Source: Patescibacteria group bacterium (GTDB taxonomy: Bacteria > Patescibacteriota > Gracilibacteria > UBA1369 > PNNO01). Taken from it: a stretch of 15,858 nt of DNA. The notes under the pieces were generated by a model that saw only the letters and a list, made by a program, of their open reading frames with translations, made no database searches and was not told the origin of the DNA. This document shows, one piece after another, positions 1 through 7,446 of this stretch (within the stretch, counting starts at the first letter, position 1; every line of letters starts with the position of its first letter). The translations under genes and the position numbers were made by a program. The stretch lies in assembly GCA_018821175.1 (NCBI GenBank), contig JAHJMX010000037.1:1-15858 (forward strand), given 5' to 3'.

Positions 1-486
1 ATCATTGCTGCTCGTGATAAAATCGTAGAATTTCTTAGCAGCTTTGAATCAAATGCACCATTTGGGCGTCCAGATGATGCTGGGAATTATGATGCTGAGT
101 ATTACAATACAAAGGATTCACAAGATCAGCTGAATGATATGATTCGGACCGTAAAAGCTTTGATGAAAACATCAAGTGATGTTACGAATTATTTACAGCA
201 AGTTTGCCAGAAGATTGATTTATATACTGGGGTTGTCCCAGGAAAATTAATCGAGTTTGTTAAAAAAGAGTTTGGGGTTGATATTACTCGTCAATCAGAT
301 GATGCAATTAAGCGAACTGAATATGAAAGTCGCATGAGTTTAGTGCCACTTGGGTATTTCGTTACAGTTGAACAAGCTAAAAAGCTTATTCCATATGAAA
401 AATATCGGGAGGATGATATGTCGATTGATCAAATGTACACAATTATATCAGAGAAATTCCCTGAGAGATCTGATCATGCAATTTAA
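1..486 (+). CDS. Unrecognised protein, C-terminal part (start lies before the window)
   Basis: The frame is open from the first base of the window to a TAA stop, giving 161 residues of a protein whose N-terminus is outside. An internal ATG at 139 also exists, but the codons before it read through without a stop and look equally protein-like, so I treat the gene as 5'-truncated. The visible part is charged and probably mostly helical, with one cysteine and no membrane segment. Near the C-terminus there are short helical blocks around VTVEQAKKLIP and SIDQMYTIISEKFPE. I do not recognise a family and assign no function. It lies 95 nt upstream of pyrB on the same strand, and a promoter-like site in that gap suggests it is not in the pyr transcript. 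Confidence 0.75.
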   Translation: MIAARDKIVEFLSSFESNAPFGRPDDAGNYDAEYYNTKDSQDQLNDMIRTVKALMKTSSDVTNYLQQVCQKIDLYTGVVPGKLIEFVKKEFGVDITRQSDDAIKRTEYESRMSLVPLGYFVTVEQAKKLIPYEKYREDDMSIDQMYTIISEKFPERSDHAI

Positions 487-513
487 TAGTGTGTCGTGTT
501 TGGAATTTAAAAC

Positions 514-543
514 TTGTAAAGAGGGCGTTGACATGTTTATAAT
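514..543 (+). promoter_or_regulatory. Putative promoter for pyrB-pyrC
   Basis: A perfect TATAAT at 538-543 is preceded by TTGTAA at 514-519 with an 18-bp spacer. Transcription would start near 550, leaving a leader of about 30 nt before pyrB. A TTGACA at 528-533 is also present but has no good -10 box at the right distance. Seen in sequence; activity is inferred. Confidence 0.5.
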
Positions 544-581
544 TCCAAAAAATTAGCACCCTTTCATTAAACAGCAAAAAA

Positions 582-1505
582 ATGATGTACGATTTTAGAC
601 ACATATTATCTACTTACGATATTTCGCGAGATCAAGCAGAATTTATCATTCAAACTGCTAAGGAATTTGAACCTTATGCAAAGAAGGAAAAAAGCAGTGA
701 TCAACTTAAGGGGAAGGTTATGGCTTCTCTTTTTTATGAACCGTCAACAAGGACGCGTTTGTCTTTCGAGACAGCGATGTTGCGGCTTGGCGGAAGCGTA
801 ATTTCCGTTACAGATCCTAATACAACCTCTCTTTTCAAGGGCGAATCGTGGGGTGATACTGCAAATATGATGTCACAATTTGCTGATATAATAGTGATTC
901 GACATCCGGAGATTGGAGTCGCGCAGAAGTTTGCAGCTGTATCAAAAGCCCCTGTTATTAATGGTGGAGATGGGATGTCACAGCATCCAACTCAGGCTCT
1001 TCTTGATCTTTATACGATTTATAAAGAACGAGGGGGGATTGATGGCTTAACAATAGCGATGAGTGGTGATTTGAAACATGGGCGGACTGCTAGTTCACTT
1101 GCGATTTTGCTCGCGAATTACAATGTTAAATTCAGATTTATTGCGCCGAAGGAACTTGCGATGAAACGTGAAGTTAAAGATCTTTTAACTGCGAAGAACA
1201 TCCAGTTTGAGGAAACAGAAAATCTTGAAGAAGGAATAGTTGGCGTTGATATTATTTATATGACACGAATTCAAAAAGAGCGATTTGAAAGCATTGAGGA
1301 GTATGAAAAATTCAAGGGGACTTATGTTCTTCATCGTAAATTGATTGAGGATAAAAACCCGGATGTAATTGTGATGCATCCACTGCCACGTATTGATGAA
1401 ATTCATCCTGATGTCGATGATTTGCCGAATGCGGCTTATTTCCGGCAGGCGGGGAATGGGGTGACTGTAAGAATGGCTTTATTGTCAATGATTTTGGGTG
1501 CGTAG
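582..1505 (+). CDS. pyrB: Aspartate carbamoyltransferase catalytic chain
   Basis: Catalyses carbamoyl phosphate plus L-aspartate to N-carbamoyl-aspartate, the first committed step of pyrimidine synthesis, in the cytosol. At 307 residues it has the usual length of the catalytic chain. The carbamoyl-phosphate motif FYEPSTRTR is at 51-59, the active-site lysine of the 80s loop at K86 (FKGESWGDT), the HPTQALLDLYT motif at 135-145, and the C-terminal HPLPR loop at 266-270. No regulatory chain gene (pyrI) is adjacent. Two ATG codons stand in tandem at the start and neither has a Shine-Dalgarno site; only an A-rich tract precedes them, so the exact start (582 or 585) is open. pyrC follows after 24 nt, so co-transcription is likely. 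The stop is TAG. The assignment is secure. Confidence 0.97.
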   Translation: MMYDFRHILSTYDISRDQAEFIIQTAKEFEPYAKKEKSSDQLKGKVMASLFYEPSTRTRLSFETAMLRLGGSVISVTDPNTTSLFKGESWGDTANMMSQFADIIVIRHPEIGVAQKFAAVSKAPVINGGDGMSQHPTQALLDLYTIYKERGGIDGLTIAMSGDLKHGRTASSLAILLANYNVKFRFIAPKELAMKREVKDLLTAKNIQFEETENLEEGIVGVDIIYMTRIQKERFESIEEYEKFKGTYVLHRKLIEDKNPDVIVMHPLPRIDEIHPDVDDLPNAAYFRQAGNGVTVRMALLSMILGA

Positions 1506-1529
1506 CTTTATCAGTTAACTCTCGCGATC

Positions 1530-2858
1530 ATGAAGATTTTATTTAAAAATGCACATGTCGTTTCCGGTGAAGGCGTTATGAAAAAAGATGTGCTTGTTTC
1601 AGGCAATGTGATTTCAAAAATGTCAGATTCTATTGATGAGGTTTCGAGTGGAGCAGATAAAATTTATGATCTGGATGGTAAATATTTAATGCCGGGTGTA
1701 ATTGATGCTCATGTTCATTTTCGTACACCTGGTTATGAGGAAAAAGAAGATTTCCGTACAGGAAGTATGTCGGCGCTTGCAGGTGGCGTGACTACAGTTT
1801 TTGACATGCCAAATACCAAGCCACGCACAAACACAGTTGAGGCCTTTGAGGCGAAACGCGCGCTCGTAAAGGATATGGCGATGGTGAATTATGGGCTTTT
1901 CTTTGAAGCTACGCCAGACAATTTGGAAGAGGTGAAAAAAGTGGATGGGGCTGTTGGTTTGAAGGTTTACATGGCTTCTACAACCGGCCAGGAAGGTGAT
2001 CTCGATATGGGTAGCGATAAAGTTTCACGCATGTTTGAGGAACTTTTTAAATTGAATAAATATGTTGTTGCTGTGCATGCAGAGGATGAGGAGATGATCA
2101 AAAAGCACGAAGAAATGTATCATGACGATAATGATCCTGCCGTTCATTCATTGATTCGAAATGAAGATGTTTCGCTACATGCTGTTAAACAAGCCGTGCA
2201 TTTGGCGAAGAAATATGATGGGCGTGTGCATATTTGTCATATGAGTACAAAGGGTGAGGCGCAGACTCTTGCGAAGTATCACAATGCACATACGACTTGT
2301 GAGGTCACTCCGCATCACTTGTTTTTGCATACTGACGATTATTCTAGGTTGGAGAATTTTGCTAAAGTGAATCCGCCTATTCGTAGCGAGGTGCACGTGA
2401 AAGCTCTTTGGGAAGCTGTTTCGAATGGGGTGGTTGATATGATTGTGACGGATCATGCTCCGCATTTGAAAAGCGAAAAAGAACTTGGATATTGGGAGGC
2501 TCCTTCTGGAATGCCTGGGGTTGAAACGTCATTGCCGCTGATGCTTGATGCTGTAAATCATGGTCGATTACATATTACGGATGTGGTTCGTTTGATGTGC
2601 GAGAATCCTGCTCGTGTGTATGAAGTGAAAGGGAAAGGCTTTGTGCGTGAAGGTTATGATGCTGATTTGGTAGTTGTGGATATGGAGTTGGAGCGTGAAG
2701 TTCGGAACGAAGATATGCATACAAAATGCGGTTGGACGCCTTATGTTGGACGTGTTTTGCGAGGTTGGCCGGTGATGACTTTTGTTCGTGGTCAGCTGGG
2801 AATGGAGAATTGGAAGGTCATGGAAGGAGTGAGGGGAGCAGAGGTTGTTGTCGGGTAA
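1530..2858 (+). CDS. pyrC: Dihydroorotase, class I (PyrC/allantoinase-like amidohydrolase)
   Basis: Cyclises N-carbamoyl-aspartate to dihydroorotate, the third step of the pathway. The 442-residue protein is typical of class I dihydroorotases, which are longer than the class II E. coli enzyme. Binuclear zinc-site residues are visible: the DAHVHFR motif with H61 and H63, a likely carbamylated lysine K145 in GLKVYMAST, H183 in VHAEDE, H237 in ICHMST, and the catalytic aspartate D308 in TDHAPH. R65 and N95 (DMPNT) fit the substrate-binding positions of the family. The start has no Shine-Dalgarno site, like the other pyr genes here. It is followed by the 376-nt structured gap and then the kinase gene, instead of the remaining pyr genes. 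The stop is TAA. No truncation or frameshift is apparent. Confidence 0.97.
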   Translation: MKILFKNAHVVSGEGVMKKDVLVSGNVISKMSDSIDEVSSGADKIYDLDGKYLMPGVIDAHVHFRTPGYEEKEDFRTGSMSALAGGVTTVFDMPNTKPRTNTVEAFEAKRALVKDMAMVNYGLFFEATPDNLEEVKKVDGAVGLKVYMASTTGQEGDLDMGSDKVSRMFEELFKLNKYVVAVHAEDEEMIKKHEEMYHDDNDPAVHSLIRNEDVSLHAVKQAVHLAKKYDGRVHICHMSTKGEAQTLAKYHNAHTTCEVTPHHLFLHTDDYSRLENFAKVNPPIRSEVHVKALWEAVSNGVVDMIVTDHAPHLKSEKELGYWEAPSGMPGVETSLPLMLDAVNHGRLHITDVVRLMCENPARVYEVKGKGFVREGYDADLVVVDMELEREVRNEDMHTKCGWTPYVGRVLRGWPVMTFVRGQLGMENWKVMEGVRGAEVVVG

Positions 2859-2922
2859 ATTGTGGTTTTTATGAACCTTGGATTTACCTGGTGTTTTTGT
2901 GTGTATGTAAACCCGAAAAGCC

Positions 2923-2951
2923 TTGCTTTTTTATCCAAAATATGTTCTAAT
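2923..2951 (+). promoter_or_regulatory. Putative promoter of the kinase leader or ncRNA
   Basis: TTGCTT at 2923-2928 and TCTAAT at 2946-2951 are separated by 17 bp. The -10 box matches the consensus in five of six positions and the -35 box only partly. The start would be near 2958, about 277 nt upstream of the kinase start codon. This is a consensus match only. Confidence 0.35.
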
Positions 2952-3076
2952 TAATGTCCTTTCGAGGGTTTTTCCCGAATGAGACTTGCTAAAAAGTCAG
3001 TACTCATGCGGTGTTCCTTGAAAAGTAGGTTGGCGAGAAAAAAGCCGCTTTAAGCGGTAATTTTGTGTATGAGAAA

Positions 3077-3167
3077 GTTTAAAGGTACTGGGTAAGTGCT
3101 ACTTACCCAGGAAGTCTAATGTGCCGAGTACGTGGTATCTACTCAGTACCTTTAAGCAAATTTTTTT
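3077..3167 (+). terminator. Branched inverted repeat followed by a T tract (terminator or attenuator-like)
   Basis: An outer stem pairs 3077-3090 with 3144-3157 (14 bp, one G-T pair; core TTAAAGGTACTG/CAGTACCTTTAA). Inside it a perfect hairpin CTGGGTAAGT-GCT-ACTTACCCAG lies at 3088-3110; its lower three pairs compete with the outer stem. A second weaker arm GAGTA/TACTC lies at 3126-3144. Seven T follow at 3161-3167. The T tract suggests intrinsic termination, but the three-armed shape is more elaborate than an ordinary terminator. It may end pyrBC read-through, attenuate the kinase gene, or end a small RNA. Confidence 0.5.
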
Positions 3168-3185
3168 ATAAAAAACACACACAGT

Positions 3186-3227
3186 GCGGGTGACCGCCCA
3201 TTAACTTGGGCGAGCGCCCAAAAGGAG
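3186..3227 (+). promoter_or_regulatory. Double hairpin and strong Shine-Dalgarno site of the kinase gene
   Basis: GCGG-GTGA-CCGC (3186-3197, GNRA-type loop) and TTGGGC-GAGC-GCCCAA (3206-3221) are two consecutive hairpins. An alternative stem CGCCCA/TGGGCG (3195-3200 with 3207-3212) excludes both. AAGGAG follows at 3222-3227, 7 nt before the ATG at 3235, and fixes that start. It is the only clear Shine-Dalgarno site in the window. Confidence 0.6.
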
Positions 3228-3234
3228 AGTTCTC

Positions 3235-5298
3235 ATGGAAACCACTGACAGCGATGGCAAAAAAGCAAAAGTTGAAACTGGCGCCGAAGAAAAAGGCTCC
3301 GAAAACTCTAACCCCGCCATCAATGAAGGTGATGGCAAAGAAGAAGGAATCTCGGCCACACCAAGGCCACGTTTTCGCGAAGTAACCATCAACGATACTG
3401 TTGATGGCTACAAAATCCTTGAACGGATTGGTCAGGGCGGTATGGGCAAAGTCTATAGGGTCGTCGACGAGATGGCGGGCAAGGAAGCCGCCCTCAAAGT
3501 TCTGTCATTCCAAGAAGGTATGACAGAGAGAACCGTTGACGCGATGATCGCCCGATTCATGAACGAGGCGCAGATCATGTGGAAGATGTCAGATGCTGGA
3601 GTCCAGCATGTCCCGAAAATTTACCACATGCCGAAAAACCCCATGGCAATTGTCATGGAGTTGCTGAAGGGGAAGAGCATGGATCGTTATCTTGTAGAAG
3701 AAATGCAAGATATCGATGAAGTCGAAAAGCTGAGGAGACGTGTTGAGCTTCTCAAGATGCTGACGAAAGTGGCCGATGCGCTTTCTGAAGCACATTCCCT
3801 TGGGATTATCCATAGGGATTTGAAAGCTGAAAATATCCTCATTAAAAACTGGCAGGGGCACAAGGATCTTGATCCTATCCTGCTCGACTTCGGTATCGCG
3901 CGAAACCCAGACCACCGCCTGACCCAGCATCAACAGATGATGGGGACCCCGAGCTACATGGCTCCTGAGCAATTGCTTGGCAAGACCCAGGAGGTTGGTA
4001 AACATAGCGACATATTCGCTATGGGAATGCTGATTTTTGAGGTATTGGGTGGAGAAGGGTTTTATGACTCTTTTTTGACGGAGGATCTGCCGATGTATGA
4101 GCGCATCACGACGATGCTCCAGATCTTGTGGAACCGAGATCAGTCTGGGGAAAGTAATATGATGATAGAGAACAGGCTATCGATATTACCTATCGTCGCT
4201 CAGTCGCCGGTAGCAGCCTGTTTGGCTTGGAATCCTGCAGACAGGATCAAGGGGGCGTATGACCTCAAAGGGGTTTTATGGACTATTGTGGAGGAGCTTC
4301 GTCTCGGGCTTGGCGGGAAGCCAGCCGAGTCCTATATTTCAGAAGTTATTCCTTCGGATCAATTTGCCGGCAAAGATTTTGCGGCATTTTTCACCAATGA
4401 AACCTTGATGGGCGAGCCAGAGGAGGATCTTTTGGGATCTTTTGATGGAAATGAGTCTAAGGCGGAATCAGTGTCTTCCGAAGGCAAAGATCCGGAGCCT
4501 GAAAGTTCCAGCTCGAAGTTCATGGTCATTTTCATGGTTTCTTTACTTATATTGTTAGGCGTTGGTGGTGCGGGGTTCTATTTCTACAGGAATTACACAG
4601 AGTCTAACAACGAGGTGACTGTTGAACAAAATCCCGAGCCACAAGCAGAGGTCGTTATGCAGCCAGTTATGCAGCCGGACGTGAGCATTGCGATGAAACC
4701 GGTTGTCATGAAGGTTGCAGAACCTGACATGAAAAAGCCGGTCGTGATTTTGGTTGAGAAGCCGGTTGCCCCTGCAACCGTGGCGGTAATTCAAAAACTC
4801 GATTTCGAACATTTCAAAGCGAAGTGCGAGAAGGAGAGTGGTGACCATGAACTTATTGTAAAATGTCTTACGAATTCTATGAATCAAATACCGGATCACG
4901 TGAGCCGGTATAAAGAATTCGTAAAAGCTTATTTGAAAGTATGCAAAGGCGGAGCTTCTAATGCCCCTTGTATACAATTGGAAAATCAGATGGCTAGCAT
5001 AGGGTCACATGCTGGCGATCAGTTAATCGAGCCTTTGAAGGAGAAATGTATGGCTGAACCACCTGCCAAATCCGATATTTACAAGGAGACGCCCACGGCT
5101 CTCCTTTCATGTATTCGCGGGTACGCAAGAACAATAACTGACATTGAGTTGTCAGCTGTTGTTGTAGCACGTTTGTACACAACGTTTTGTGTCATTGGGC
5201 CCCAGTACAAGCGGGCTTCAGTGAAGGAGTGTAAGTGGGTAGCCGCTTCCAAGGCGCAGATTGAAACAGCGCGTTGGAAACATCGCAAAGGCCAATAG
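3235..5298 (+). CDS. Transmembrane Ser/Thr protein kinase (Hanks type) with a cysteine-rich outer domain
   Basis: A 687-residue receptor-like kinase. Residues 1-50 are charged and low in complexity. The kinase domain (about 58-355) has all key residues: glycine loop GQGGMGKV 66-73, ATP lysine K88, helix-C glutamate E111, HRDLKAEN 193-200 with catalytic D195, DFG 218-220, APE 243-245 and D259. It should therefore be active. A membrane segment at about 429-451 separates the cytosolic kinase from the outside. The outer part starts with a Val/Pro/Met/Lys-rich spacer (460-515). It then has eight cysteines (531, 544, 570, 579, 605, 626, 652, 666) in two similar blocks of four. There are no PASTA repeats. 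The gene has a strong Shine-Dalgarno site and more GC-rich codons than its neighbours, splits the pyr locus, and is followed by its own terminator. I infer acquisition from elsewhere. Ligand and substrates are unknown. Confidence 0.93.
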   Translation: METTDSDGKKAKVETGAEEKGSENSNPAINEGDGKEEGISATPRPRFREVTINDTVDGYKILERIGQGGMGKVYRVVDEMAGKEAALKVLSFQEGMTERTVDAMIARFMNEAQIMWKMSDAGVQHVPKIYHMPKNPMAIVMELLKGKSMDRYLVEEMQDIDEVEKLRRRVELLKMLTKVADALSEAHSLGIIHRDLKAENILIKNWQGHKDLDPILLDFGIARNPDHRLTQHQQMMGTPSYMAPEQLLGKTQEVGKHSDIFAMGMLIFEVLGGEGFYDSFLTEDLPMYERITTMLQILWNRDQSGESNMMIENRLSILPIVAQSPVAACLAWNPADRIKGAYDLKGVLWTIVEELRLGLGGKPAESYISEVIPSDQFAGKDFAAFFTNETLMGEPEEDLLGSFDGNESKAESVSSEGKDPEPESSSSKFMVIFMVSLLILLGVGGAGFYFYRNYTESNNEVTVEQNPEPQAEVVMQPVMQPDVSIAMKPVVMKVAEPDMKKPVVILVEKPVAPATVAVIQKLDFEHFKAKCEKESGDHELIVKCLTNSMNQIPDHVSRYKEFVKAYLKVCKGGASNAPCIQLENQMASIGSHAGDQLIEPLKEKCMAEPPAKSDIYKETPTALLSCIRGYARTITDIELSAVVVARLYTTFCVIGPQYKRASVKECKWVAASKAQIETARWKHRKGQ

Positions 5299-5322
5299 TT
5301 CTTTTTCTTCTCATATCACAAA

Positions 5323-5365
5323 GGTGAGTCCGGTAATTATGCCGGGCTCACCACATCTTTTTTTT
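5323..5365 (+). terminator. Strong intrinsic terminator after the kinase gene
   Basis: An 11-bp stem pairs 5323-5333 with 5342-5352 (GGTGAGTCCGG/CCGGGCTCACC, one G-T pair) around an 8-nt loop. Eight T follow at 5358-5365. It begins 25 nt after the kinase stop codon and should isolate the kinase transcript from pyrD. Confidence 0.88.
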
Positions 5366-5460
5366 AAATCCCCCCATAATATTTTCCTACCTTGGGCCGG
5401 ATTCAATTTTTTCTCGCCGGCCATTTCCCTACTTTTCCATTACTAAAAAACAAACTCGAT

Positions 5461-5487
5461 TCGATATCAAGCCGTATCGGTTTTTTT
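5461..5487 (+). terminator. Second, weaker terminator-like hairpin upstream of pyrD
   Basis: The stem CGATA (5462-5466) with TATCG (5475-5479), extendable by a T-G pair, encloses an 8-nt loop. Seven T follow at 5481-5487. The stem is short, so activity is uncertain; it may back up the kinase terminator. Confidence 0.45.
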
Positions 5488-5522
5488 GATGTACAATTCC
5501 CTTTCCCGAAGTGTGAAAATTT

Positions 5523-5531
5523 TGCTATCAT
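5523..5531 (+). promoter_or_regulatory. Putative extended -10 promoter of pyrD-pyrK-pyrE-pyrF
   Basis: TGC directly precedes TATCAT at 5526-5531, which makes an extended -10 element; no good -35 box lies 17-18 bp upstream. The start would be near 5538, giving a 30-nt leader. It fits the need for a separate promoter downstream of the kinase terminators. Confidence 0.45.
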
Positions 5532-5567
5532 ACGCCCGAAAATTCGAAATTAATTATAAAAAAACTT

Positions 5568-6500
5568 ATGGCAAATCTTTCGGTAAGTTTTCACGGAGTC
5601 CAGTTTGGCAACCCTACGGTGCTTGCTTCTGGGGTTCTTGGCGTAACCTCGTCAACTTGGCGCAGTGTAGTGCAAAACGGCGCTGGTGGAATCACCACGA
5701 AATCGATATGGCTCGAAGAGCATCACGGGCATCCAAATCCAACAATGATCACGACTCCTTACTATATGATGAATGCGGTTGGACTTTCAGATGCTGGTGT
5801 CGAGAAGGCTTCATCTGAAATTGCAAGTTTTAGCAATGAAAAACCGTCTCCGCTGATTGCCAGTATTGTTGCTGGTACTCCTGGTGATTTCGAGCAAGTG
5901 GCTGAAAAAGTTGCGGGGCTTCCTGTTGATATTATAGAGGTAAATATTTCATGTCCAAATGTGGAATCTGAGTTTGGGCGTCCATTTGCTTGCGTGATGC
6001 CAGACGCGAAGCGTGTGACTGAAATTGTGAAGGCAGCTGCCAAAAAGGTAAATCCAAATCTTCCTGTTATAGTCAAACTTTCTCCGAACGTTGAGAGTAT
6101 TACCGCTATCGCGAATGCATGTGCTGAAGGTGGCGCAGACGGATTTTGTCTTATTAACACAATTGGTCCAGGACTTGCCATAAATCTTGAAACTCGCATG
6201 CCAATTCTTTCTAACAAAGTTGGTGGAGTTTCTGGTCCTGCAATTAAGCCTGTTGCTGTGAAGATGGTCCGTGATGTTTATACCGCAACGAAACTTCCGA
6301 TTATTGGAACTGGTGGAATTACTACTGGTCTTGATGCACTTGAGATTATGATGGCTGGTGCGACTTTGGTGGGTGTTGGTTCTGCTGTTTATTATCGCGG
6401 AATTGATGTATTTAAGAAGATGACTCACGAAATGAATGAGTGGCTTGATAAGAACGGAGTTCAAAATGTCGCTGAAATTATCGGTACTGTAAAAATGTAA
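5568..6500 (+). CDS. pyrD: Dihydroorotate dehydrogenase B, catalytic subunit (class 1B)
   Basis: FMN enzyme that oxidises dihydroorotate to orotate and passes electrons to PyrK. The 310-residue barrel has K45 (GITTKS), N69 (NAVGL), the NISCPNV motif with the class 1 catalytic cysteine C129, K170 (VIVKLSPN), GGVSG at 219-223 and the FMN-phosphate loop GTGGI at 247-251. Cysteine instead of serine as base, and pyrK directly downstream (42-nt gap), identify the NAD-linked soluble class 1B enzyme rather than the quinone-linked membrane class 2. This suits an anaerobic or fermentative cell. The start lacks a Shine-Dalgarno site; TTATAAAAAAA stands 3 nt before the ATG. The long frames on the opposite strand inside this gene are shadows of its codon bias. 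Confidence 0.96.
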   Translation: MANLSVSFHGVQFGNPTVLASGVLGVTSSTWRSVVQNGAGGITTKSIWLEEHHGHPNPTMITTPYYMMNAVGLSDAGVEKASSEIASFSNEKPSPLIASIVAGTPGDFEQVAEKVAGLPVDIIEVNISCPNVESEFGRPFACVMPDAKRVTEIVKAAAKKVNPNLPVIVKLSPNVESITAIANACAEGGADGFCLINTIGPGLAINLETRMPILSNKVGGVSGPAIKPVAVKMVRDVYTATKLPIIGTGGITTGLDALEIMMAGATLVGVGSAVYYRGIDVFKKMTHEMNEWLDKNGVQNVAEIIGTVKM

Positions 6501-6542
6501 TTAATTTCGTTAATTTAATAAAATTTCACAAATTTAATCAAT

Positions 6543-7364
6543 ATGGATCAAGATCATATAAAAAAATACTCAGAATTGCCAACAGTGCTGAAAATCAAAC
6601 GTATTGTGCAAGAAAATCCCACTGTCCGGACATTTTATTTTGACTATGAACTTGGATCAAAACCTGGACAATTTGTTATGCTCTGGTTGCCTGGTGTAGA
6701 TGAAATCCCAATTTCTATTGCTTATGACAATGGGAAAGAATTTGCTCTAACCATTTGCAAAGTTGGGTCAATGACTGAGAAGATTTTTGAGCTCATTGAA
6801 GGTGACCAGCTAGGGATTCGCGGACCTTATGGGACTTATTTTAATTTTAAAGCAGGTGATAAGATTGCGCTTGTAGCTGGTGGATATGGGGCTGCCCCTT
6901 TGTACAATCTTGCGCATGAGGCTGTGGCTGCGGGTTGTGAAGTTGATTTTATAATTGGGGCCCGTAGCAAAGATAATCTTGTTTATATTGAGAGGCTTGA
7001 AGTTTTGGATAATGTGCACTTACATATTGCGACTAATGATGGATCTGCTGGGTTTAAAGGTTATACGACTGTGATTCTTGCTGATTTGCTAAAGGAGAAA
7101 AAAATTGATCACATAATGTCATGTGGTCCTGAGATGATGATGAAGGCTGTTGGGAAAATTGGGGATGATGCCGGGGTAAATACACAACTTTCTGTTGAAC
7201 GATATATGAAATGCGGATTTGGGGTTTGCGGGCAATGTACGCTTGATCCATTGGGGATTCGGACTTGTGTTTCTGGTCCTGTAATGAATAATAAAATCCT
7301 CAATATGCTTGAGGAATTTGGTTCGTATCATCGTGATGATGTTGGAAAAAAACAGTATTTTTAG
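6543..7364 (+). CDS. pyrK: Dihydroorotate dehydrogenase B, electron-transfer subunit (FAD, 2Fe-2S)
   Basis: Carries electrons from the FMN of PyrD through a 2Fe-2S cluster and FAD to NAD+. At 273 residues it has the ferredoxin-reductase fold. The FAD-binding stretch PISIAY is at 56-61, followed by GIRGPYG at 91-97. The NAD-binding stretch begins with AGGYGAAPLY at 112-121 and includes SCGPEMM at 193-199. The cluster cysteines C224, C229, C232 and C242 have the spacing C-x4-C-x2-C-x9-C. The residue before the PIS motif is Ile (EIPIS) where many PyrK proteins have Arg or Lys; this may be a family variant. Gene order pyrD-pyrK and the spacing support a working heterotetramer. No Shine-Dalgarno site is visible. 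The stop is TAG. Confidence 0.95.
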   Translation: MDQDHIKKYSELPTVLKIKRIVQENPTVRTFYFDYELGSKPGQFVMLWLPGVDEIPISIAYDNGKEFALTICKVGSMTEKIFELIEGDQLGIRGPYGTYFNFKAGDKIALVAGGYGAAPLYNLAHEAVAAGCEVDFIIGARSKDNLVYIERLEVLDNVHLHIATNDGSAGFKGYTTVILADLLKEKKIDHIMSCGPEMMMKAVGKIGDDAGVNTQLSVERYMKCGFGVCGQCTLDPLGIRTCVSGPVMNNKILNMLEEFGSYHRDDVGKKQYF

Positions 7365-7385
7365 AGTCACTCGGGAAGTTGTGTC

Positions 7386-7398
7386 TACCGAGCAACTT
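7386..7398 (+). repeat. Copy 1 of intergenic motif TACCGAG(C/T)AACTT
   Basis: This 13-mer lies in the 82-nt pyrK-pyrE gap and recurs with one change at 8086-8098 in the pyrE-pyrF gap. It overlaps two inverted repeats that cannot form together: CTCGG (7370-7374) with CCGAG (7388-7392), and AAGTTG (7376-7381) with CAACTT (7393-7398). Confidence 0.4.
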
Positions 7399-7446
7399 GT
7401 GCCTACCTGGTACGTTTTATAAAAAATTTATTAACAAACACACAAT

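Larger units (their letters stand above)
2859..3234 (+). other. 376-nt gap before the kinase gene: structured leader or candidate ncRNA
   Basis: No protein gene is supported here. In order the gap holds: a promoter-like site (2923-2951); a hairpin with stems ATGA/TCAT and GACTT/AAGTC (2979-3007); a short CCGCT-TTA-AGCGG hairpin flanked by A and T tracts (3045-3057); a large branched inverted repeat (3077-3157) ending in seven T (3161-3167); and a GC-rich double-hairpin block (3186-3221) leading into a strong Shine-Dalgarno site. It could be a long 5' leader of the kinase mRNA, a separate RNA of about 210 nt ending at the T tract, or both through attenuation. Confidence 0.55.
5366..5567 (+). 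other. Rest of the gap between the kinase terminator and pyrD
   Basis: No gene is visible. The stretch contains a GC-rich inverted repeat GGCCGG/CCGGCC (5395-5400 with 5417-5422, 16-nt loop) without a T tract, a second terminator-like hairpin (5461-5487) and the pyrD promoter. The palindrome could be the boundary of an inserted segment or a protein site; the sequence does not decide. Confidence 0.4.

Noticed and set aside
3077..3157. A self-cleaving ribozyme or an integron attC site in the branched repeat
   Set aside because: The hammerhead core words and the attC core sites RYYYAAC/GTTRRRY are not found in the right places.
3589..4977. Open frames of about 140 codons on the - strand inside the kinase gene
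   Set aside because: The + strand kinase has complete motifs throughout; the antisense frames show low-complexity His/Leu/Phe-rich sequence and no start signals.
5762..6464. Long open frames on the - strand inside pyrD (5762-6217 and 5949-6464)
   Set aside because: They lie wholly within the well-supported pyrD gene, have no family-like sequence and follow from its codon bias.
7370..7398. An H-type pseudoknot from the interleaved CTCGG/CCGAG and AAGTTG/CAACTT pairs before pyrE
   Set aside because: The second and fourth strands leave no loop to cross the first stem, so both stems cannot form together; at most they are alternatives.
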